A stretch of 5,717 nt of DNA from Lachnospiraceae bacterium (lineage in GTDB: Bacteria > Bacillota > Clostridia > Lachnospirales > Lachnospiraceae), in NCBI GenBank assembly GCA_900769175.1, contig CAAGFP010000053.1:1-5717 (forward strand). The letters are read 5' to 3'. Made by a program: the position numbers and the translations under genes. Under the pieces are notes generated by a model, which did not search any database, was not told where the DNA came from, and saw nothing but the letters and a program-made list of their open reading frames with translations. Shown here piece by piece: positions 1-4,603 of this stretch (the stretch's first letter is position 1; each line of letters opens with the position of its first letter).

Positions 1-861
1 GAAGAATTTCGGGATATCGACTATCTTGCAGCGGTAATCTCCAAGTCTCATTGGAACGGTCTTTATGTATTTTTCACCAGCTTCGTCATTATCATGACAA
101 AGATATATCTCGTTGAACATCTGTAGAAAATCATAATTTTCTTCGATCCAATGCAAATTACCGTCTCCCAGTCCGATACTAACTGTATTGGAAAAGCCGC
201 ATTCAATCAATGCCAAAGCATCTCCCTCACCGCAGGTTATGATTAACGGCTGCGCTGTGTTGACCTTATTCATATTGAACAGTAGTGGTTTTGTGTCAGC
301 TCCGGGCAGACAATAGCATTTTGTCTCACCTTTTTGAATTTTTCTCGACTTTCGTATCTTGACCATCGTCAGAACATCATTCAGGTCGTAATATTGAAAC
401 AGAGTGTTGCCGTCTTTGTCCTGCTGTACATCCGCATAGTCGATAGTCTCTTTCGAAATGCCTCGTGTCGCCCAGTAAGCGTAAACCTGATCCTTGTTAT
501 CGGCATATTCGGGCTTCGGATATCTGTATTCGGCACTCTGATACACACCCTTGTCGGAAAAGTCATATGGGATTTCTGCCAGCTCGAACAGCTTCTGAAC
601 CGCGTCAAGAAAGCTAATATGCTGCGTTCTCATGAGTACATCCACGATATCATAAGACTGTCCGCACGAACCAAAACATCTGAACGAATAGGTTTTCTTG
701 TTATACACAAAGCTCGGAGTCTTTTCCTCGTGAAACGGACACAGAGCTTTCATGCTTCGGGTATCATACTGCTGTAAATTCAGCAGCTCTGCCATGATAT
801 CCGCATTTCGGTCGCCGAGTTTTTCCTTGGCTTCGTGTATTTTTTCTTTGTCTATCAGCAT
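1..861 (-). CDS. DnaG/gp4-type DNA primase, N-terminal part (3' end beyond window)
   Basis: Likely makes RNA primers for phage DNA replication. I translated 287 codons with no stop, so the gene runs past the left edge. Residues 41-66 form a CHC2-type zinc finger (Cys41, His44, Cys62, Cys66) containing the family signature CPFHEEKTPSF. The second cysteine pair is C-x3-C (CFGSC) rather than the usual C-x2-C. Residues about 205-270 are a TOPRIM domain, with the acidic Glu212 (CGEGDALAL) and Asp257/Asp259 (HDNDEAG) expected to bind metal. The ATG at 861 is certain as the first available start, because an in-frame TGA lies two codons upstream. That ATG overlaps the nuclease stop (ATGCTGA), and a short-spaced AGGTGA precedes it, so translation is probably coupled. 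Whether a helicase domain follows, as in T7 gp4, cannot be seen. The family call is firm; stand-alone primase versus primase-helicase is open. Confidence 0.93.
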   Translation of the reverse strand, partial: MLIDKEKIHEAKEKLGDRNADIMAELLNLQQYDTRSMKALCPFHEEKTPSFVYNKKTYSFRCFGSCGQSYDIVDVLMRTQHISFLDAVQKLFELAEIPYDFSDKGVYQSAEYRYPKPEYADNKDQVYAYWATRGISKETIDYADVQQDKDGNTLFQYYDLNDVLTMVKIRKSRKIQKGETKCYCLPGADTKPLLFNMNKVNTAQPLIITCGEGDALALIECGFSNTVSIGLGDGNLHWIEENYDFLQMFNEIYLCHDNDEAGEKYIKTVPMRLGDYRCKIVDIPKFF

Positions 862-1631
862 ACTTCACCTATATATTTATCGGACTGTTCACAGAAAATG
901 TTGACACCGCAAAGATTGCTGCAGAAGAAATCATCTGAATGACATTCGAACTTGTCATCTTTGTAGATCTTTTCGATGGTTGTCCGCGCCCAGTCTACAG
1001 CTTCTATGTATTTGTTCTCATCAAAATCGACGATTACAGGTTCAGGATTCCGCAGTGTATTGAATATCAGCCGCTTTGGGAACTGATCGTATGTTTCCTT
1101 AACGTGCTGGCTGTACAGATATAACTGGCGCAGATACTTCTCGATCTCTTTATTATTCTTGAATTTATGCGATTTATGGTCGCAGATTACGAATCGTTCA
1201 TCATCTTTATCCTGCAATAACAGGTCTATTACTCCCACAAAATCATGAGTATCAATCTTGGTTGTGAATCGTTTTTCTACCCCGATCACCTGATATTCCG
1301 CAAACGGATCGTTGAAATTACTCAGGTACTCGCGACCGTCGCGCTTATAGATTTCATCGAGCTTGACGAAACGATTCGGCGGAAAATCATGCTGAACATA
1401 CTTATTATAATCCGATTCGTATTCATCTATCAGGTCGAAAAGGTCAATCTGATTCGTGTAATAGCGTTCAAGAATCTTGTGCATGAGTGATCCCCACTCT
1501 GCAAAGGCGTTCTGACTGCCCTTATATCCGTCAAGATATATCATTCTGAATGCAGCAGGACAAGTCTCATATGTATTCAGCGACGAATATGACCATCTCA
1601 TTCCGTCAAGTATAAAGCTGTAATCTTCCAT
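855..1631 (-). CDS. Cas4/RecB-like PD-(D/E)XK nuclease with probable Fe-S cluster
   Basis: A 258-residue nuclease-fold protein of the Cas4/AddB/RecB type, probably processing DNA ends for phage recombination. The motifs appear in family order: an N-terminal WSYSSLNTYETCP segment with Cys24; GSLMH with His51; Glu119; GVID with Asp136; DHK with Asp151 and Lys153, the PD-(D/E)XK core; and Q-x3-Y at Gln169/Tyr173. Near the C-terminus Cys237, Cys241 and Cys247 (C-x3-C-x5-C), plus Cys230, could join Cys24 in holding a 4Fe-4S cluster, as known for Cas4 and AddB. No helicase domain is present. The start at 1631 has AAAGGAG only 4 nt upstream; the alternative Met at 1601 has no ribosome binding site, though it matches where many relatives begin. 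The gene follows ssb after 50 nt and overlaps the primase start by 7 nt. Fold and active site are clear. Its role as partner of the Sak annealase is inferred from position, and no CRISPR genes are nearby. Confidence 0.9.
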   Translation of the reverse strand: MEDYSFILDGMRWSYSSLNTYETCPAAFRMIYLDGYKGSQNAFAEWGSLMHKILERYYTNQIDLFDLIDEYESDYNKYVQHDFPPNRFVKLDEIYKRDGREYLSNFNDPFAEYQVIGVEKRFTTKIDTHDFVGVIDLLLQDKDDERFVICDHKSHKFKNNKEIEKYLRQLYLYSQHVKETYDQFPKRLIFNTLRNPEPVIVDFDENKYIEAVDWARTTIEKIYKDDKFECHSDDFFCSNLCGVNIFCEQSDKYIGEVC

Positions 1632-1644
1632 GGTGCTCCTTTCT

Positions 1645-1664
1645 GGGAGCCGGTTAAGGCTCCC
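1645..1664 (-). promoter_or_regulatory. Perfect 7-bp hairpin between ssb and the nuclease gene
   Basis: GGGAGCC, a 6-nt loop (TTAACC on the minus strand) and GGCTCCC form a GC-rich stem-loop in the 50-nt gap. It begins 17 nt after the ssb stop. On the minus strand the 3' arm is followed within two bases by AAAGGAG, the nuclease ribosome binding site, and not by a run of U, so it is not a standard terminator. It could slow or partly stop transcription, protect the ssb mRNA 3' end, or serve as a protein-binding palindrome. The structure is certain as sequence; its role is inferred. Confidence 0.6.
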
Positions 1665-1681
1665 GGATTATTGATTTGTTA

Positions 1682-2425
1682 TCAAAACGGCAGATCTTCT
1701 TCGGGCGCGGTTGCAAGCGGATTCTCTGCGGCAGGAGCAGAATTATAGGGAGTCTGAATCGTCTGATTCTTGACATGATGCTTTACTGTATATCCCTTAT
1801 TACCGTCGCTATCGTTCATACCATCGACAAACGAAACAGTGTCTGCCGATACATTTGTATACACATTCTTGAATCCGTTCTTTTCTGCTACATCAACACG
1901 AATATCGCCGCGAACGCAAATACTTGAACCTTTATGGAAATACTTGCCGACAAAATCTGCTGTCTTGCCAAATGCTGTGACTCGGACATAATCTGCGGTC
2001 TTGTCCTTAGTGGGTCTATTGACTGCCACTGTAAATGTTGCGACATTGGTCTGACCGGCAGTCCGTGTTTCAACGTCCCGGACGAGCTTACCGGCGACAA
2101 TCACTTGATTCATATTGAAAGGAGTAATATCGGTACTGAATGTCACCGAATCAGCGACTATTTCGGTAAGAGAAATCTTTGTTCCGTTCTTATCAATAGA
2201 TGTGACTCTGATTACACCCTCTATACATGCACTCTTTGCCGTGGTAATTCCCTGCTTTATGGTATCAATGACTTTGTCGTTAGCGGGTATGATCGGTATA
2301 ATGTCCGAAGTACCTTCTTTAAATCTTCTTGGTATCTCGATACTGAACGGCGCGGCACTATTGGTATCAATGTTTCTCGCGAGTTTTCCTATAAGTATTA
2401 CTTTGTTGAAATTGAAATTTGCCAT
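1682..2425 (-). CDS. ssb: SSB-like single-stranded DNA-binding protein with two tandem OB folds
   Basis: A 247-residue protein expected to coat ssDNA during phage replication. Residues about 4-97 and 103-201 are two SSB-like OB domains in tandem. Both begin with N-x-N-x-VI-x-GKL-x-R and both end with a KNG turn followed by ADSVTF or ADTVSF, so they look like an internal duplication. The second copy keeps a normal SSB core (ATFTVAVNRP, DYVRVTAFGKTADFV). The first is degenerate: its middle part reads IIPIIPAND where the usual aromatic strand should be. A flexible tail of about 46 residues ends in EEDLPF, the acidic tip that SSBs use to recruit partner proteins. I chose ATG at 2425, with AAAGGAG 8 nt upstream; a GTG at 2446 would place that ribosome binding site inside the gene. 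Bacterial SSBs usually carry one OB fold per chain, though Deinococcus SSB has two. The gene is set off from both neighbours by short gaps. Confidence 0.9.
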   Translation of the reverse strand: MANFNFNKVILIGKLARNIDTNSAAPFSIEIPRRFKEGTSDIIPIIPANDKVIDTIKQGITTAKSACIEGVIRVTSIDKNGTKISLTEIVADSVTFSTDITPFNMNQVIVAGKLVRDVETRTAGQTNVATFTVAVNRPTKDKTADYVRVTAFGKTADFVGKYFHKGSSICVRGDIRVDVAEKNGFKNVYTNVSADTVSFVDGMNDSDGNKGYTVKHHVKNQTIQTPYNSAPAAENPLATAPEEDLPF

Positions 2426-2433
2426 AATAATTA

Positions 2434-2440
2434 CTCCTTT
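2434..2440 (-). promoter_or_regulatory. Ribosome binding site of ssb
   Basis: AAAGGAG on the minus strand, 8 nt before the ATG at 2425. It decides the start: the in-frame GTG at 2446 lies upstream of this site and has no site of its own. Confidence 0.85.
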
Positions 2441-2463
2441 ATACACATAATTATAGTTATTCT

Positions 2464-3087
2464 TTACTGTGTGATTTTGTTAAGCTCTTCGAGAGCCTTC
2501 TCACACGCCTCGTAGCTAAGTCTGTTCGGGTTGCGGTTTCCGCCTATTGATTCAAGCAGGTCATAGAGTTTATCGTTCGGAATACCTGCGGCAATCTTTT
2601 CCTTACACAGCTCCACGACTCTCTTGCGGATCGCCAGAAGCTTTGCCTGTTCTTCTGCCGCCGCCGCATCCTCCTGCTCTTTCTTTCTTCTCGCAGGTTC
2701 TGAATATTCCTCACCAGACCAGAGTGAAAGACCGAGACCGAACATTGCCAGATTCTTTGTCAGGCAGCGCTGAATACTCTTATTTATATCGGTATATGTA
2801 AGCTTTTCGAGTGAAATTGCGCTGTTCTTATAATCCATTACAGCAAGTGTCTGTGTGATAGTTTCGTCGTTTATACGTACATTTGTCTCAACATAAGCGG
2901 TTTTGCCGTCCGTCCAGTAGAGCTGACCTTCCCTTGTTTTGGTTATCCAGTAGCTCATAGACGGATACAGAGTCTTTACAATTGCCCACGCTTCATTCCA
3001 CGGCAGATACTTCATATTATTCTTTTCCTTGATGACAGATGAAATATCGACCTCGCTGAGTGTCTGAAATACAGTTTTTCCTTCCAT
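2464..3087 (-). CDS. Sak-type single-strand annealing protein (former DUF1071 family)
   Basis: A 207-residue phage recombinase expected to anneal complementary ssDNA, acting with SSB and an exonuclease. Residues 1-125 match the DUF1071/Sak-type pattern: KTVFQTLSEVDI; YLPWNEAWAIVKTLYP, which in relatives reads YLSWAWAW; LAVMDYKNSAI; then DINKSIQRCLTKNLAMFGLGLSLWSGEE, the most conserved stretch. An acidic, alanine-rich and charged linker (about 130-150) leads to a helical C-terminal module (about 158-202) that is clearly similar to the C-terminus of the HD protein encoded just upstream. The ATG at 3087 has a strong AAGGAGG 7 nt before it and overlaps the HD gene stop by one base (TAATG), so the two are probably translated together. 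It differs from RecT/Beta-type and Rad52-type annealases in sequence. Family membership is well supported from remembered patterns; annealing activity is inferred from the family. Confidence 0.88.
   Translation of the reverse strand: MEGKTVFQTLSEVDISSVIKEKNNMKYLPWNEAWAIVKTLYPSMSYWITKTREGQLYWTDGKTAYVETNVRINDETITQTLAVMDYKNSAISLEKLTYTDINKSIQRCLTKNLAMFGLGLSLWSGEEYSEPARRKKEQEDAAAAEEQAKLLAIRKRVVELCKEKIAAGIPNDKLYDLLESIGGNRNPNRLSYEACEKALEELNKITQ
2481..2616 (-). repeat. Shared C-terminal module, copy in the annealase
   Basis: Encodes residues about 158-202 of the Sak-type protein. From Val158 to Asn188 it aligns without gaps to residues 209-239 of the HD protein, with 15 of 31 residues identical. The common elements are CKE-x-IAAG, LY, E and NRNPN. 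The DNA for the NRNPN core (2524-2539 on the plus strand) matches the other copy at 15 of 16 bases. The likely structure is three short helices with NRNPN at the second turn. Confidence 0.75.
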
Positions 3088-3881
3088 TATTTATCCTCCT
3101 TATTTGTTGTCGCTGCAACAAGAGCGTCTATTACCTTCTTTGCAGTGTCCATATCTTTGATTGCGTTCGGATTGCGGTTTTCGGAATTTTCCTCGATGAC
3201 TTTATAGAGAGTTTCCCGGTCTGTTCCTGCCGCGATTGCCTCTTTGCAGAATGTAATGATTCCTCTGATGGTGTCTCCGAGGTCATCGACAAAATAGTTT
3301 TTCGGGTCGTACCATTCGTCAAACTGGTATGCGAGATATTTTCTCGACGCGAGATAGTCGGCAAGATGTACAACGAATTCTTCTTTCGTCTTGGGCTTCG
3401 GCAGAATTTCCTGCTTTGTCTTATAATCAGTATTCCACTGTCCCATGTGAGACGAAATCACGCGATAACACATATCTTCCTGTTCGGGATTCAGCAGATC
3501 CTTGAGTATCGGCGATTCCTTAAGCATATTGACTACCACAAGCGGATGATCTGCAACTGAAAATTCGCTCTTCGGAAGTCCTGACTTACAGCCGTCATGT
3601 ACAAGCGATGCGCCGAGCATAATATCTTTTTCGTCCTGAGTAAAGTTCAGATACTCAAGCTCGACCAGATCACGCAGAATTCCGGCAAATGCCTTGGTAT
3701 GTCTCACAAGTCCGCCCGACCCTGTTGCATATTCGGGGTGATACTTGCCAGTCGAAGATGCCGGAATCTCAAAGAAATAATCAGGCAGGAGATTTACCGC
3801 TCTGGTGAAATACTCTCTGATTCTGTCGCTCTTTATCCACGACAGTTCGTTTTTAAAAATATCCGTCTTTCTGAAGCTCAT
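3087..3881 (-). CDS. HD-domain metal-dependent phosphohydrolase with extra C-terminal module
   Basis: A 264-residue hydrolase whose HD fold covers about residues 20-200. Candidate metal ligands occur in order: His61 in GGLVRHTKAF, the His95-Asp96 doublet in ASLVHDGCKSG, His112 in ADHPLVV, His145 in ISSHMGQWN and Asp175 in HLADYLASR. The preceding segment GKYHPEYATGSGG resembles many Firmicutes phage and bacterial HD hydrolases. HD enzymes cleave phosphoesters in nucleotides, cyclic nucleotides, RNA or ssDNA; the substrate here cannot be read from sequence. Residues about 209-254 form a separate helical module shared with the next gene's product. ATG at 3881 has AAGGGAG 7 nt upstream and overlaps the previous gene by ATGA. 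At the other end the last codons (NKEDK) also carry the AAGGAGG site of the annealase gene. Its place in a replication operon suggests nucleotide or nucleic acid metabolism. The HD fold is near certain, the function unknown. Confidence 0.9.
   Translation of the reverse strand: MSFRKTDIFKNELSWIKSDRIREYFTRAVNLLPDYFFEIPASSTGKYHPEYATGSGGLVRHTKAFAGILRDLVELEYLNFTQDEKDIMLGASLVHDGCKSGLPKSEFSVADHPLVVVNMLKESPILKDLLNPEQEDMCYRVISSHMGQWNTDYKTKQEILPKPKTKEEFVVHLADYLASRKYLAYQFDEWYDPKNYFVDDLGDTIRGIITFCKEAIAAGTDRETLYKVIEENSENRNPNAIKDMDTAKKVIDALVAATTNKEDK
3095..3101 (-). promoter_or_regulatory. Ribosome binding site of the annealase gene, inside the HD gene
   Basis: AAGGAGG on the minus strand, 7 nt before the ATG at 3087. 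It overlaps the last codons of the HD gene (Lys-Glu-Asp-Lys-stop), so the C-terminal residues of that protein are partly fixed by this signal. It is the strongest such site in the window. Confidence 0.85.
3120..3257 (-). repeat. Shared C-terminal module, copy in the HD protein
   Basis: Encodes residues about 209-254 of the HD protein, beyond the HD fold. It is the partner of the module at 2481-2616. The 31-residue core (209-239) aligns without gaps; after NRNPN one residue must be gapped, and the final helix (DTAKKVIDAL) is similar only in character. Confidence 0.75.
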
Positions 3882-4603
3882 TTTGATTCTCCCTTCTTAT
3901 ATACGATTCTGTTATCGCCCTCGCCTACGCTGTTGCCATGCATACCGTCATACCTTTCTTCATATCTGAATGTGCGGTCATAAACATATTTGCCGTCCTC
4001 GTCACCCAAAACATATGCCTTATCCTTCGGGCGAACAACAGGCTTATTGCTGCCAATTGGTACCAGATATTCGTGTCCGTTACTCGGTGAGGTAACTGGT
4101 TTGTATACATTCACTATATCTCCGACCATAAGCGGGATATCATCTATTGTTTTCAGACCGCTCGGCGTACCGACATATCCCATGAATCGGCGAGTATGAT
4201 CAGGCAATTCCATCGAGAGATATCTGCCATTTTCGATTTTTGATTCCGACTTTTCCTTTGCTTCTTTAACGGGAAACAGCTTTGCGACAGCAAGTTTAAC
4301 ATCTACCTCGTCATCGAGCATATTTTCTCCGCATCTCTTGACGGTTGTCTCCTTCGCCAGTTTACCTCCTTTATAGTAACGGATTGTCGATGCATCCTTA
4401 TTTCCGGTGATGACTACTTTGAAATTTGAATTATTCCAAGAAGATTCATGCTCAAGGCACTCTTTCTCGACCATTATCAGTCTTGTTCCGTCGTCCAGAG
4501 TGATGTTGTAATCGTCCCAGAACTCATTATAATATGTAACCTTGCCGTGTGAACCGGTGCTTTTTATAACTACTCTATCGCCGATTTTAAATTTCTGTTC
4601 CAT
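3878..4603 (-). CDS. Uncharacterised phage protein with KOW/SH3-like N-terminus
   Basis: I do not recognise a function. The product is 241 residues and soluble, with no signal or membrane segment. Residues 4-50 (FKIGDRVVIKSTGSHGKV, then ITLDDGTRLIMV) look like a small KOW/SH3-type beta barrel. Residues about 60-111 (FKVVITGNKDASTIRYYKGG, ending in VDVKLAVAKLF) resemble a short domain I recall from hypothetical proteins of Firmicutes prophages. Residues 125-238 are rich in beta-type sequence and turns, including VGDIVNVYKPV and YLVPIGSNKPVVRPKD, perhaps another barrel. The ATG at 4603 shares its A with the ligase stop (TGATG); an in-frame TTG at 4606 sits at better spacing (8 versus 11 nt) from AAAGGAG at 4615-4621, so a 242-residue form is possible. 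It overlaps the HD gene by ATGA. Barrel domains and position between ligase and HD genes suggest nucleic acid binding, as inference only. Confidence 0.85.
   Translation of the reverse strand: MEQKFKIGDRVVIKSTGSHGKVTYYNEFWDDYNITLDDGTRLIMVEKECLEHESSWNNSNFKVVITGNKDASTIRYYKGGKLAKETTVKRCGENMLDDEVDVKLAVAKLFPVKEAKEKSESKIENGRYLSMELPDHTRRFMGYVGTPSGLKTIDDIPLMVGDIVNVYKPVTSPSNGHEYLVPIGSNKPVVRPKDKAYVLGDEDGKYVYDRTFRYEERYDGMHGNSVGEGDNRIVYKKGESK

Noticed and set aside
855..1631. Calling the nuclease a CRISPR Cas4
   Set aside because: There are no cas1, cas2 or repeat arrays in the window, and Cas4-like nucleases are common in phage replication clusters.
1645..1664. Reading the hairpin as an intrinsic terminator
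   Set aside because: On the minus strand it is followed by AGAAAGGAG and a gene start with no U run. On the plus strand the downstream sequence is only moderately T-rich and there is no plus-strand gene to end.
2426..2446. GTG at 2446 as start of ssb, adding seven residues
   Set aside because: The extension would contain the AAAGGAG site itself, while ATG at 2425 stands at ideal spacing from it and starts right at the OB fold.
2450..2455. A minus-strand TATAAT in the gap before ssb, as a possible internal promoter
   Set aside because: No TTGACA-like box lies 16-18 nt upstream (the nearest TTAACA is 22 nt away) and there is no TG extension. The gap is AT-rich, so a chance match is likely.
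1934..2515. A 193-codon plus-strand open frame opposite ssb, and similar plus-strand frames at 334-777 and 3060-3560
   Set aside because: They lie wholly or mostly antisense to clear genes, have no good ribosome binding site or recognisable family, and their composition (many Cys, Ile, Phe and Arg in a row) looks like a reading-frame shadow.
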